DNA of 64,000 nt from Paguma larvata (GCA_030068075.1 CM057826.1:109037746-109101745), one strand, 5' to 3'. Numbered from the stretch's first letter, positions 44,046 through 55,814 are shown. A program made the numbers and translations. Notes: generated by a model not told the origin, from the sequence alone.

Positions 44046-44520
44046 TCTATTATTTACATGGAACCATTCTGGGTACAGGAGGTACAAGAAAATATAGGTT
44101 TAGTACTGCCAGCCAGAAGTTTATGATGTGGTTAAAAAGACACACTATATACTTGTGAAAAGATAATAAGTCGGGATTAGCAGGGCAAGTAAAATTCATG
44201 GACTACAAGGGAAAGCTCTAGAAGTGGCCAGGAAAGTGTGGAGGCTGGAGGATGAGAGAAGCCTTGACGAAAAAGATAGGCCCGGAGCTGGGCCTTGAGA
44301 AGAGCGGAAGAATCTCAGTAACAGGAAACATGCAAAGGAGAATATTCCAGGTGGGGAAATGTCATGCTGTTAGCCCTGACAAAGAGATGGCCTCTGCGTT
44401 TGGGAGGAGAGAAAAGAAGAATGTCTTGGCAGGTAAGGTTGAGGAATTACACAGATTAGAGGTCAGACAGAGTTTGGAGTTCATCTGTCTGGACATTTTT
44501 GATTAGGGAAGGCAGATATC
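44046..44520 (-). repeat. Possible L2-type remnant
   Basis: The sequence runs ctattatttacatggaacca, tctgggtacaggaggtacaa, a block like ggccttgagaagagcggaag, then atattccaggtggggaaatg. This order recalls old LINE 3' sequence of the tgccaggcactg...cattccaggcagaggga type. The copy is diverged. Confidence 0.35.
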
Positions 44521-44524
44521 AGGA

Positions 44525-45065
44525 AAGTGAAGACAGAGAGAGTGACAGTCACTGCAAGAGGACCTCACAGGGTCCAATCACCCAGTGACCAAAGCTTAGG
44601 TCTGTGGAATTTGGTGTGTTCTGTTAAGCCAGCCTGTGTAAATAGAGGCCTCCTTCCTTGATGTCTCTCTTCCTCCCTTATAGCCCCTGCTTTCCATGTG
44701 GCTAAACTAGGGCCACACAAGCTTCTGCTTATGGAGTTTCCCTGCAAACACAGAGCTGAAGTGAAACAAAGGAAGAATCATTTTTTTAAAGTTCACTGCT
44801 TTGACTCTGATTTGCTCACTCTGGGATTCACCATTAGATTTGTCCTGGTTGATTTGAGGCCTTTCTGGACATTTGGACAATTGCTTATTTTCATAACTTA
44901 GATGGTCATCTTTGAGCTCTGGGAATGTCTGCTCAACTTGACAGTTAAGGCAGAACCACAGACCTGGGAGTGGGGGTATGTTTTGCCCTAGTCAAGGAGG
45001 GCTCACCTACTAACACTCCTGGAAGGACATGAGTGTGGACCATCTTTCCTCACACTTTTCCCTCC
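44525..45065. other. Unassigned sequence
   Basis: I see no gene or confident repeat in this stretch. Confidence 0.45.
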
Positions 45066-45069
45066 ATTT

Positions 45070-45330
45070 TTGAACATCTCGGTGTGTGGTCTGCAAACAG
45101 CTTAGGTATCACCTAGGAAGCTCCGCACCAGACCTACTGGATCAAGATCTACTGGTTTTGCCACATCTTGTGGGATCCAAATGCCTATTAGTTTGAGAAG
45201 AGATGCTTTTAACCCTGCTGGATGGAAGAATCACCTTGGGAGCTTTTAAAACATTCCCTGGCATATTTAGCCCAGATAAATTAAGTCAGAATCTCTAGGG
45301 GTGGAGCCCTAGTACTGGTATTTTTTTAAA
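45070..45330 (+). repeat. hAT-Charlie fragments (MER5-like and MER20-like)
   Basis: A MER5-like part reads tgtgtggtctgcaaacagct, ggtatcacctaggaagctcc, accagacctactggatcaag. It is followed by a MER20-like part reading agaatcaccttgggagcttt and gtcagaatctctaggggtgg. The two appear to abut near 45205. Confidence 0.6.
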
Positions 45331-45342
45331 AAGGTTTCTAGA

Positions 45343-45571
45343 AGTGCCTGGGTGGCTAAGTCAGTTAAATGTCCAACTTTGGTTCAGGTCATGATCTTGC
45401 GGTTTGTGAGTTCAAGCACCGCATCGGCCTCTATGCTGACAGCTGAGAGCTTGGAGCCTGCTTTCAATTCTGTGTCTCTAGTCTCTCTCTCTGTATCCCT
45501 CCTCTGCTCACGCTCTCTCTCTCTCTCTCTCTCTCTGTCTCAAAAATATATAAACATTAAAAAATTTTTTT
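45343..45571 (+). mobile_element. CAN-SINE, forward, with (CT)n
   Basis: Head agtgcctgggtggctaagtc, body ggagcctgctttcaattctg, a (CT)n run at 45511-45535, tail caaaaatatataaacattaa. The flanks aaggtttctaga (near 45331) and aaagtttccaga (near 45572) form an imperfect duplication. It inserted into a hAT fragment. Confidence 0.94.
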
Positions 45572-45584
45572 AAAGTTTCCAGAT

Positions 45585-46885
45585 GATTCTGTGTGCTGCC
45601 TGAGTTGAAAACCACTGACCTGTGGTCTGGGTTAGCTACTCCGTTTTCAAGGCAGGCACCAAATTCCCCTCATATTGTAAAACAAAACATGACTAACCTT
45701 TTAGCCACAGATCTAGACAAAGTGAAAATAATGTTAATTAAGCATTTATCCAGAAGCTATTTAGGAAACTCCTGGCCAAGACCAGAAGTAACCACTGGAT
45801 TCACTTGTAAGTGTTAAGAAGACAGCTTGTTAAAATTCCTAGTCTTAAGTATTTTTTTTCTGGTTTTGGAGGGTGGCTCCAGGTAGAACTTGGAAGACAG
45901 TTGACCTTACTGCCAATCTTCTTGATGTCCAAGGAGAGGTACCCAGGCCTGTGCCCTGAAGAGTCATGTTCCTTGTGTTTTAAAGGAGAAATGCAATGAG
46001 GAATTCAGAGTATTTATTTTCACATAAATGCTCACTTTTAGGAAAGACAAGAGGTTTTAAAAGCAGTGTTCCACCAATCCTCAGGCTAGGGTAGATGTCA
46101 GATTTTGATAACTATTTTGTAGTTATTTCAACACATTATTTTCCCCAGTAGGGCCTTTTAAGTCACTTAATACCAGAGTGGTGAGAAACTTCACCCATGA
46201 ATTTCAGTGAGCCTCAAGTCAGTCCCCGATTTCCCTGAGTCTCCCCAAATCTGCTATAATACCAGGAAATTTCTGTGAACAGATTCCAGTCCTGAGCCAA
46301 TCTTGGTCAAGGCTTCAAGGGTATTAGCAACTCTGGTTCTTCTTGCCTTGTCCCTCACTTTCCCTGCCCTTGCCACGGCCATGAGACTAAGTGCTGCTGT
46401 ATGAGCTATAGCCTTTCTTGTCATTCCTAAGTTTTGTCATCTTAGAACTAGGTTTGTAGCACAGCCTGCTTAGCTGGAGTGTACACATGCTCCTCAACAT
46501 CTTCTAGTGACTTTTTTCCTGGATTGGATCTTGCTTTGAACTAAGATATTCTAGAATTAGTGTGTTGATACTTGTCTGTCTGGTGTCTCCAGGTGCTCTG
46601 TCTACTCAGCATCTCAGAGTGCCATACATACTGCTCTGTACTGAGCTTGAGATCACCTGGCCCCTTTGCCCACTGTGGTTTAGACTGCTGGCCACTCTCC
46701 TTAAGGGCTCTTACCTGGTCATGTTCCCTTAGCTTTGGTTCCTTTAGTTTTTTGGCTTTCTCTCTTTTCCCTTTGGCTTGGCATTAGGGTCTCAGCACAA
46801 CTCATTGCTCCTACCCTCACTCAAGGTACTGCAGTAGCAGTACCCACTCAAATGTAACCATGGAGACAGTGTCGCCAGGACCATC
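45585..46885. other. Unassigned sequence
   Basis: I see no gene or confident repeat in this stretch. Confidence 0.45.
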
Positions 46886-46889
46886 ACCG

Positions 46890-47000
46890 TTCTCAATAAC
46901 AATGGTAACATTATTTTTTGATGATGAGGAAACGGATTTGGAGATGAACGAGATAGTGGTTGTGAGAAGACCCAACTGTCTTACTTACAGTTGAAACATC
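46890..47000 (-). repeat. Possible MIR fragment
   Basis: The string gatgatgaggaaacggattt with an upstream AT-rich lead resembles the reverse MIR core. The match is short. Confidence 0.3.
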
Positions 47001-47139
47001 TAAGACTTTAGTTCTATATCATAACATTGCAAGTCAAGATGACCCACAGAAAAAACTATGAATAACTAAATTGAAATTCAGCATTGATGCTAGCCTGAAG
47101 TGACATTAATGTTTGGCTTTCCCATTGGTTTGTGTATTT

Positions 47140-47275
47140 GTATTTGTGTGTACTGTATATATATATAAAGTATATATGTAATATATATGTTCTATATAGT
47201 TTATATATATTATATATATTATGTATATGTATTATATACATATACACATATGTACTGAAATTATATATATATATT
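47140..47275. repeat. AT-rich (TA)-like low-complexity tract
   Basis: Interrupted TA/TATG repeats (gtatatatatataaagtata, ttatatatattatatatatt) span about 135 bp. Confidence 0.9.
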
Positions 47276-48490
47276 CTGAAAACATAACAGGGGTGTTTGT
47301 GAGGTGGGCACCAACTCCAGAAATACAATTTTGTTTTACTGAAGGTAAAAGACTGTCTGCTAATTGCCCTGTGAGGTTCCTAGGCTGCCAGTCTTGCCTG
47401 GCAGCTCCTTCAGGGACAGTAGAACACTTAGTTCTCTCTGGAATAAGATTCATGAGGAAGATCAGAGGATTTTAGACATTGTTGGTATCTGTAAAAGAAT
47501 TTATAATTTGCACCTTCCTGTGCCCAAGTTGCTCCTAGGCACCCTCACTCTGGTTCTTGAAGTTGGTATGCTTTCTGTCCAGACAAGTAGCTTCTTGGGC
47601 TATTAATTATATAATTAAAAGTCTAAACCTTTTCATTTTAAATGATAATAAAATGTTTAAAGGTATGTTGCTTGTAAACCTATTTTATTTTTTGTCTTTC
47701 CGTTTTATTGCCTCTTATTGAGGGCTGCTAACTGGCCAAGTCAAGCTAATTACTACCCTGTTGTTTTTCGAAGACTAGGTGACACCAAGACCATTAATGA
47801 CTCAATAAATGGGGCTACAGAAAAGCCTAACTGCTTTCTTCTGGCTCCTTCTCTTGTTAGTCACATTGTTCTGCTTTGGCCAAATCTGAGAGGATGGGCA
47901 CTGTGAAGTCGGCTGTTGATGACTGAGAGCATTGGTGGATAAAAAAAATATCAGAGTGAGCAGAGACTCCAGGGAATAGGAGAATGAAAGGGTCAGGGAG
48001 ACCACCAAAATGGGAAAAAGGAAAGGGGAAAGATTCCAAACTGAGAATTCCACCTAATATTAGATGTCCACCTTCTGATTAAGGTCCATGGCTTTCTCTA
48101 GCATTGAATCAATATTAAGGTGATTCTTAACATGAATTAGATTCCGTTGACTCACCCAAATTAGGATGAAGCTTGAGGCAATTCTAGAGTGTCTATGGAA
48201 AGGTAAATGTTAAAGGGTCAAAGTAGGTGGCCAAGTCTCTTTTCTTTCTATCTTCTCATTAAATCTAACCCATTTGTAAAGTGAAAAAAAAAATCTAAAG
48301 AAATCTTTTATCTGGAACTCTTGCTGTTTACTAAACTTTATAAAATAAAGACTGATGTCATTTTTTTGAGGAATAATATATTGCCTATCCCATAATAGTA
48401 CTTAATAAATTATGGAATAAATGAATTGTTGCATTCTTAATAAAGCTATTTGCCTTAAAAGTTATATTGAATATACCTTTATTTTATTTT
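47276..48490. other. Unassigned sequence
   Basis: I see no gene or confident repeat in this stretch. Confidence 0.45.
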
Positions 48491-48494
48491 TGGA

Positions 48495-48640
48495 TTTATT
48501 TTCAAGATAAGGTATATATTTCCATTACAGAAGCAATACGGTTACAGAAGAGTGAAAAGGAAAAAAATCATTACTGGTCTCAAATACAACTTCTGTTAAT
48601 ATTTTTTATATTTTCTTGTAGACTTTTCTATCAAGAATTT
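48495..48640 (-). repeat. Old L1 3' remnant
   Basis: The strings tttccattacagaagcaata, gtgaaaaggaaaaaaatcat and acttctgttaatattttt match the antisense L1M 3' region also seen at 20190-20650. A stub resembling a SINE tail (atgtgtttattttttggcag) follows, too short to call. Confidence 0.5.
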
Positions 48641-48699
48641 TTTTAAAAATGTGTTTATTTTTTGGCAGAGAGAAGTTTGGGCAGGCAGAATAATACACA

Positions 48700-49080
48700 C
48701 AGTTATTTAAAATTTTTAATTCAATTAAAATTAGTTTGTATTTGGAGGCTTCTGCCATCTTTTGGAGTCACTGGGAATTCTTTAGCACATTGTAAATATT
48801 TGTTCTAAGAATTTAGGATAATACAGTTACAGCTCATGCAGAAAGAATACTCCTTGTTGATGAAGAAGTGAGATGTAGAAAGATTCAGTAACCAGTTAGC
48901 TGGGCAAAAACCGTCCGCTAGGACCCTCAGCCCATATGTCATCTTTCTTTCAAATTAATATCCTAATAGCATAACCGCAGTGAGTGATGGAGGTAAGCAG
49001 AGAGAATTAAAGATGACCTGGAATTCCTGCAAAATATCTTACTGATTCCTTAGAGAAAATAAAGTAACCTCAAGTAACAG
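48700..49080. other. Unassigned sequence
   Basis: I see no gene or confident repeat in this stretch. Confidence 0.45.
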
Positions 49081-49084
49081 CAAA

Positions 49085-49177
49085 ATGGTTAAAAGTTGTG
49101 TGCTTGAGAGTTATAGTTCTGGACCCAAATTCTGGATCCACCAGTTACTAGCTCTGTGGCCTTGGGCAGATTTCTTT
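49085..49177 (+). repeat. MIR SINE, 5' part
   Basis: The strings gttatagttctggacccaaa, ccaccagttactagctctgt and ggccttgggcagatttcttt give a clear MIR 5' half. It ends where an L2 fragment begins. Confidence 0.75.
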
Positions 49178-49330
49178 AATAACTTTTTACTCACCACAGA
49201 TTTATTGACTACCAACTATGTGCCAGGTACTCTCTATGCTAAGGATATAGCAGTGAACAAAGCAAAGCCTATTCCCAGTGAGGCTTAAACTCTAGAAGGG
49301 CATATAGACAATGAAAATGTAAATGTATCA
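49178..49330 (-). repeat. L2 3'-end fragment
   Basis: The string agatttattgactaccaact, then atgtgccaggtactctctat, gatatagcagtgaacaaagc and ggcttaaactctagaaggg, is the classic reverse L2 3' end. Confidence 0.75.
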
Positions 49331-49454
49331 GTTGGAAATAAGTGGCTGGGAGAAAAATAAAGCTGAGAGGGAGACGGAGTGCCACAGAGAGATTGCTCTT
49401 TTACAAAGGGAACACTTCACCAATAGGATGACACTTGAGTGGAGATCCAAGGGA

Positions 49455-49600
49455 AGTCCTTAGTTTTTCCCAGCCATAGTTTCCTCATCTAGAAATAGGG
49501 TCATGATAGTATCTGATATTCTCAGGTAATGATATTCTCACAAGGTGGCATTGAAAATTCAATGAGAGAATGCACTAAAGCAAAATGCCTCATTGATGAT
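49455..49600 (+). repeat. MIR SINE, 3' part
   Basis: The strings agtttcctcatctagaaata, gttaatt-like spacer, and attcaatgagagaatgcact follow the MIR core order. Confidence 0.6.
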
Positions 49601-49604
49601 AGCT

Positions 49605-50712
49605 ATAGTTATTATAATTTATTTCCTTTTTTGTTAAATGGAAAAATTAGGTCGATCTTTAAGGACCTCTGCTGCAATGACACTTCTGTGATGAGCAGTC
49701 TGACTTGTGTAATGACACATGCTTTTAATGGAATCTTGGACCTAATTCTTACTCCTTGTTTATACTTAGCTATATCTTCCAAAACTGCCAACCCATTTGA
49801 TATCAGTTGGAGATCTTGTGCACGACTGAGAATAGCTAGGCCATATTGAAAGGATGAGAACTCAAGGTTGAAATCCCTACACAATACAACTTTTCATTGT
49901 AACCTTTGAACCAAGATGCTATCTAGTAGGCGAAAGTAAATGAGATACTTTTGTTCAGATTCATAAGGATGTTTCTGTGGATATAAGACTTGCCTTTGCT
50001 TGAAGGGATAATATTAAAACTCATTAGCATTTGAGTATAGGGGTGCTTATTATGGCAAAACTGAAAAAAACAGCTAAGGGCTTTGCCTGGTTCACATTTC
50101 TACAGTTAATGCATCTTACTTAAAAAACAGGGCTTTTGCATTTCCATGGTCCTGCAAGGTTCTGAAGTCTGTGTTCATTTATGAACTTCTGAGAAATGAC
50201 TTTGGCTGCATTTGCAAATGGAATAAAGTACTTAAATCTGTAGGCAAATGTTCGTGTACTAGGAAATATGTTTTTTTAAAAAAGTGATGGGAAATTATCT
50301 TCTAAAACTAGCATTTGAAGAATTGCTCTCATGATTTCTGAATGTGTTTCTTTCTTTTGATAAGAACTGCTTTCTCTAAATCCTGTGTATTGGAAATTTG
50401 CTTAGAAACATGAGTCTCAACCTCCATAACTTGCTCATTGACATGATAGATCCGTTTTGTTTTGTTTTTTAGCGGGTTTGATTCAAAGTGCAGAGCGGTT
50501 CTCTGTGAGGCCTTGTCAGATAGGCTAGACTCTTGTACACTTCTGTGTTATCTTGATTCTCTGGAGAGGAGCTTGCAGATCATTCCAAGAGTCGAATTTT
50601 ACCCTAGTGCTTTAGCTTAGCATTGTATAACTTCCTTCTGGCTAATTGCACACCTATAAATGGATATAAACGGATTTGTATTTATGGAATAATTTGACCT
50701 TCCCATTTTAAA
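49605..50712. other. Unassigned sequence
   Basis: No gene or confident repeat is visible. A 106-codon plus-strand frame at 49529-49849 partly overlaps the MIR and has no recognisable product. Confidence 0.45.
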
Positions 50713-50728
50713 GACATTTCCCATTTTA

Positions 50729-50939
50729 TTTTTTTTAAGTTTATTTATTTTTGAAAGAGTGAGAGAGCACGTGTGGGAGGAGCAGAGAGGGAGGAGAGAG
50801 AGAGTGAGAGAATCCCAAGAAGGCTCTGCCCTGTCAGCGAGGAGCTCCATGTAGGGCTTGAATTCGTGAACCATGAGATTATAATCTGTGCTGAAATGAA
50901 GAATTGGACGCTTAACTGACTGAGCCACCCAGGTGCCCT
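50729..50939 (-). mobile_element. CAN-SINE, older subtype
   Basis: Reverse copy, body aatcccaagaaggctctgcc, head gactgagccacccaggtgcc. The duplication tttcccatttta lies at 50717-50728 and 50944-50955. Confidence 0.94.
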
Positions 50940-50956
50940 GGCGTTTCCCATTTTAA

Positions 50957-51685
50957 AAGCATGTGTTGGCCAGTATTCCTTTTTCACTCCTGACAAAGGT
51001 GCATTGACAGTGGTCTGAAAAAACTTACTGGAATGAGGGAAGCTGCACCCTTTTGTCAGTAATGGGTATACATAGGTTCAGGTCTTGCAGTTTCACAGTT
51101 GATGTCTGATTATTTAAGACTGTGCATGTCCTCTGTCGTGTTTTCTTGGGCCTCTTCACCGTGAGCCTTCTGGAGCACCAGAGGGTCTTTAGTAGCTACA
51201 AATGATTTGAAACTAAAGGTCTTCAGTCTGTATTTGTAAGAATTTCTCCCAGAAGGAAAGCTAGCTTTCAATAGGATTGGGCTACCCACCCCTTTTTTAA
51301 ACACAAACTTCAAGAAGCTAAGGGGAAAAAAGGTTAGTGCTGTGTTTTCAGTGGTAAGATAAACACCCCGCATGCCTAACTCACATCAGGTAACAAGAAT
51401 CTCCAAAGACAAGAAGACTAGCCTTAGTCATGGACTTGACACATTCAGGATTTACCAATTCACAGTAATGCCATATTGTTTCCCATCCTCATCAGCTTAG
51501 CCGTTATTACTTAAAACAGGCATGTGGCTAAGGACAGATGTCTCCAGTTATGTGATTGTGAGGCCCATCATGCTTCAATTTTCATTAACATACATCTTTT
51601 TAATGTCTGCTGATTGAGAAATTACAAAATGTAAATAAAAAAAGCTATTGCAAATTCAGGTACGTGGTATTTGTTTAAATTTACT
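50957..51685. other. Unassigned sequence
   Basis: I see no gene or confident repeat in this stretch. Confidence 0.45.
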
Positions 51686-51689
51686 TAAA

Positions 51690-52240
51690 TATAAATGTTT
51701 ATTAATTTTTTGTTATATAATTAACATATGTCTACATTTTCATTGAATAAATTAGATATAACCCACAAAGCTGTACCTTCTTTCTCATTTCTAGACCTGG
51801 GCCCCAATTCCAGGCCTCTCCCTGGAGGAAACTGCTATTAGCACTATAGTTTGTATCCATTCATGCCTTTTCTCTGCTGTCTTATTAATATATAAAAATC
51901 TATATTTGGTGCTGCTTTTTATGTGTAGTACATGTGTTCTCTAACACACAATGTACCGTACTGTATGTATTATGCTGTAACCCAACAGTGTGTCTTAGAA
52001 GTCATTTCGTGTCCGTTAATAAAGAACCCCACTTATTCTTTGTAACCCATGTGTAATACCATTGTTTATTTCTCCATTCTCCTGCCGTTGATCATTTCCA
52101 TCTTTCTTCACATTTTGCTACTATGAAAACTGTTGCAAAAACATCCTTGTGTATATGTGCCACTTAAGGACTGTGTAGTCAGTGTTTCTTTAGGGGTAGG
52201 TACCAAGAAGTGGACTTGCTGGGAGTTTTCCTTTTAGATG
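51690..52240 (-). repeat. Old L1 3'-end remnant
   Basis: Antisense L1M-type order: ggtgctgctttttatgtgta, gtcatttcgtgtccgttaat, ttgtttatttctccattctc, gctactatgaaaactgttgc, acatccttgtgtatatgtgc, gtaccaagaagtggacttgc. Deeply diverged. Confidence 0.65.
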
Positions 52241-52384
52241 AAGTTATATTTATTAATCACAAAATCTAGGTATATTTGAAGTGTAGTAGAATGTGTATGT
52301 TAAGGCATTGTTTATTTAACCTGAAGACAGTGCCTAGACCCAAAAGGACTGAAGGACCGCCTGTTGAGGAATCTCTAGTGGAGT

Positions 52385-52550
52385 GGAAAGAATAGAGGTC
52401 CAGCTTTTGTAAGTTTTGATTCATGCACTGGCTGTGTGACTTAATAGGTCTGAGTGTCTTTCCATTCCCTTGTCTGTAAAATTATGAAAATAAATTCTGT
52501 TTTACCTCAGTGTCGTGATGAGCAAATGAGAAAATTACATAAAAGTTCTT
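52385..52550 (+). repeat. MIR SINE
   Basis: MIR order: catgcactggctgtgtgact, taataggtctgagtgtcttt, cttgtctgtaaaattatgaa, gtcgtgatgagcaaatgaga. Confidence 0.75.
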
Positions 52551-52554
52551 TGGA

Positions 52555-53300
52555 TTTTTGGTTCCAAGATCAGGACAGTCTATTGTAGCAGTCCTGCACA
52601 CAACAAACACATAGAAATAATTAATTAACAAAAAACCACATAAAATATTAAAAATAGAAAATTGTACTCAAAAGGAAGAAAGGGAAAGCTTCAAGTCCCA
52701 GAAAAAAGAGGGAAACACAAACCCAGATTGGTAAGCTAATGAGCAGATTTCCCCATGACCCAGAAAAGAATTAGACTTTGATATATGCCTCGAATGCCTA
52801 GGTAGATGGGGTTTTAATGCTCAAAGATCTGTCTTTGGGTTACTCAAGACTCCTTAGATCCTAGCATAAAGCTAGGGTGATGCCTGCTCTTTGAATAAAA
52901 GGTGAGCTTTAAAAACTCTACACTGGCCCAGAAAAGTTCTGAGAAAGCTCTTGAGTACCTGGGTTCTAGTGGAAAAAATAACATCGCCATGAGTGTGCCG
53001 TGCATGGGTGTAGAATCCAAATTTATGCTACCTGCATCTCGGGGAATCTCAAACTGAAAAATTAATATAGAAACTGACTGTAGAGTAATGAAACCTTTGG
53101 GGTTTACTTTATAGGAAAACTCATTCTCTAAGTACATTTCTGCATTTCACAGCATACAAAATTCACACACACTTAGACAGATACATAAATACACACACCC
53201 CATGTGCCATAGAATGAAATGATGGGGGAACAAAAATTAGGAGGATTTATATCCTAGGATCTTAATAAAGCAATATGAAATTTAGGATACTATAAAAGAA
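52555..53300. other. Unassigned, possibly old L1-derived sequence
   Basis: The A-rich stretch beginning ggttccaagatcaggacagt and running on to about 53140 has the feel of old L1 5' sequence, but I cannot place it. A short (CA)n-like tract lies near 53162-53200. Confidence 0.3.
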
Positions 53301-53322
53301 GTTTGTTTAAAAGAATGAAAGA

Positions 53323-53516
53323 TTGAGGATCTGACTTCGGCTCAGGTCATTATCTCGCAGTTTGCAAGTTTGAACCCTGAGTCGGGCTCAGTGCTCACAG
53401 TTCAGTGCTTGGAGCCTGCTTCTGATTCCATGTCTCCCTCCCTCTCTCTCTGCCCTTCCCCTGCGCATGCCCTCTCTCTCTCTCTCTCTCTCAAAAATAA
53501 ATAAACATTAAAAAAA
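53323..53516 (+). mobile_element. CAN-SINE, 5'-truncated, with 17-bp target duplication
   Basis: Forward copy that starts at gaggatctgacttcggctca, so the first 30 or so bases of the head, including the A-box region, are missing. The body (ggagcctgcttctgattcca), (CT)n and tail ctcaaaaataaataaacatt are intact. A perfect duplication, tttaaaagaatgaaaga, lies at 53306-53322 and 53517-53533, so the truncation happened at insertion. Confidence 0.96.
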
Positions 53517-53533
53517 TTTAAAAGAATGAAAGA

Positions 53534-53815
53534 AATGGGAGGTGGGGGTGGCAATATGGGTGAAGGAAGGGTGAAACATAAGCCATCCAGTTACGGAATG
53601 AATAAGTCATGGGGGTAAAAGGCACAGCATAGGGAATGAAGTCAATGGTATTATAATACCATTGTATGGTAACAGATGGTAGCTACACTTACTGTGGTGA
53701 ACACAACATTCGCATAGACTTATCAGATTACTATTTCATACATCTGCAACTAATGTAACATTGTGCTTCAATATATCTCAATAAAAAAGTTATAAGAAAA
53801 AATCTATGGCATAAA
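53534..53815 (+). repeat. L1 3' UTR fragment, carnivore type, forward
   Basis: The order ccatccagttacggaatgaa, taagtcatgggggtaaaagg, tagggaatgaagtcaatggt, atggtaacagatggtagcta, catctgcaactaatgtaaca, atatctcaataaaaaagtta, and an A-rich end is a forward L1 3' end. The SINE at 53323-53516 sits just upstream of it. Confidence 0.8.
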
Positions 53816-54106
53816 AAAGAAATAAAATAATGAAAAATAAGGGGAAAATCGTAACAGTGGAGCAAACACTAATAGAGACCAGGTTCATTTGAAAAATATC
53901 ACATAAGACTTTTGAAGGGAAAACTACAGTTATTGAAATTGAAATTGTGCTTTGTAAATAACACGCATGATGAAAGGTTGAATTTATTATTTTAGGATAT
54001 AGTTATTAGTGATTAAATAGTGGAACTAAAGCAGTGGTCCATATTAGGCTATTACTAGTATGCTATAAATACTTGTAATGATTTCCTGTTCGCCTAATTA
54101 TTTATG

Positions 54107-54558
54107 TATTTTTTTATTGAAGTATAGTTGACATACAATGTTCTATTAGTTTCAGGTGTACAACATAGTGATTTAAACAATTATGCACATTACAAAATGC
54201 TCACCACAGTAAGTATAATTACCATCTGGCACCATACAAAGTTATCACAATATTACTGCCTATATTCTCTATGGTGTACATTTCATCTCTGCTACTTAGT
54301 TATTTTATAACTAGAATTTTGTACCTCTTAATCTTCTTCACCTATTTTGCCATTCCCCCACTCCTTCTGCTCCAGTTCTCTGTATTTATGTCTCTTTCTG
54401 TTTGCTTGTTCATTTGTTTTTCTACATTCCATGTATAAATGAAATCATAGACTATTTGACTTTTTCTGTCTGACTTCACTTAGCATAATGTCTTCAAGGT
54501 CCATCCATATTGGATAGCATTTCGTTCTGTTTATGGCTAAAAAACATGCATATGAATA
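54107..54558 (-). repeat. L1 3' end, older, interrupted by a younger L1
   Basis: Antisense 3' UTR and ORF2 end: ttattgaagtatagttgaca, caggtgtacaacatagtgat, taaatgaaatcatagactat, tctgacttcacttagcataa, caaggtccatccatattgga. It is cut at 54558 and appears to resume briefly after 54935 (ctttattcatttatccactc). Confidence 0.88.
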
Positions 54559-54571
54559 TGAATGACACCTT

Positions 54572-54921
54572 TTTTTCTTATTTTATTTTTTTAATAATTT
54601 ATTGTCAAACTGGTTTCCATACAACACCCAGTGCTCATCCCAACAAGTGCCCTCCTCTGTGCCTGTCACCCACTCTCCTCCCTTCTCTACCCCTCTCTCC
54701 CTTCGGTTTGTTCTTAGTCTTTGAGAGTCTCTTATGTTTTTGTCTCCCTCCCTCTCTGTGTCTTTTTTCCTTTCCCCTCTTCCCCTTCCCCATGGTTTTC
54801 TGCTAAGTCTCTCAAAATCCACCTATGCGTGGAAACATATAGTATCTGTCTTTCTCTGACTGATTTCACTTAGCGTAATACCCTCCAGTTCCATCCATGT
54901 TGCTACACATGGCCAGATTTC
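54572..54921 (-). mobile_element. Young L1, 3' end only, nested in older L1
   Basis: Reverse felid-type L1 3' UTR starting with a T-rich tail, then ttattgtcaaactggtttcc, atacaacacccagtgctcat, tcttagtctttgagagtctc and tctcaaaatccacctatgcg, and truncated at 54921. A perfect 13-bp duplication, tgaatgacacctt, flanks it at 54559-54571 and 54922-54934. It has no open reading frame of L1 type. Confidence 0.95.
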
Positions 54922-54964
54922 TGAATGACACCTTCTTTATTCATTTATCCACTCACCTGATTTT

Positions 54965-55575
54965 AAGAACAGGTTCTCTTTATCCACAATAACCTAACCC
55001 ACATAAATAATAACACCAAGGAACAGCAAATATAAATCAAATCCCATGTCTTCATAAGTCTCTGACTGAAGTCTTCGAGCTTTTTAATTATCTTCAACTT
55101 TTTGACTTTTTTATGGAACAAATTTGCCTGTGGAAATTAAGAGCCTGTACCAGCTAAATATAAACTAGTTCTGAAGGCAGAAGGGAAGTGCCCGTAAAAG
55201 TTAAACTCTAAACCTCAGAAACATCTTGTGTCTCATCAGAACAGTGAAGAAAATCTTGTTTTGCCTCTGAGATTTGGCGTTGCTATTACCAGAGAAGTAG
55301 AGCCTGCTTCTCTTCAGCAGTAAGAGTCCACTGTGCTTAGATTGCAAAGAACTGTAACTGATGGTGGTGCTAATGAAGTACTTGCTTATATTCCACACTG
55401 ATGGGACAGTTAGGCACAGGAAAAAGCCCAAAGAATTTTTGCTTTATAATAGTCCAAGGACTCTTCTGAGGTATCCCTCTTTGTTGACTTTGCTGCTGGT
55501 AAGAACTACACCATCCTCCTGTTTCACTGCTGAAGGGTCTAGACCTTTTCTGGATGATTGTCACATGTTTTCTTG
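54965..55575. other. Unassigned sequence
   Basis: I see no gene or confident repeat in this stretch. Confidence 0.45.
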
Positions 55576-55585
55576 CTCTTTTAAA

Positions 55586-55803
55586 ACACGATTCTCCTGG
55601 GTGGCTCAGTTGGTTAACCATCTGACTTTGGCTCAGGTCATAATCTCATGGTTTGTGAACTTCAAGCGCCGTGTGCAGCTTTGTGCTGACAGCTCAGAGT
55701 CTTGAGCCTGTTTCAAATTTTATCTCTCTCTCTGCCCCTCCCCTGCTCATGCTCGTGCGCTCGCTCTCTCTCTCCTGCAAAAATAAATAAACATTAAAAC
55801 AAT
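55586..55803 (+). mobile_element. CAN-SINE, forward
   Basis: Head ctcctgggtggctcagttgg, body cttgagcctgtttcaaattt, CT-rich tract, tail gcaaaaataaataaacatta. A short duplication, tcttttaaa, lies at 55577-55585 and 55804-55812. Confidence 0.93.
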
Positions 55804-55814
55804 TCTTTTAAATA

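Noticed and set aside
43370..44087. Overlapping minus-strand frames of up to 114 codons
   Set aside because: They occur in conflicting frames, show no domain and lie in plain sequence; most likely chance.
47056..47328. Tyr/Ile-rich frames around 47.1-47.5 kb and 58.2-58.5 kb
   Set aside because: They are translations of (TA)n-like low-complexity DNA.
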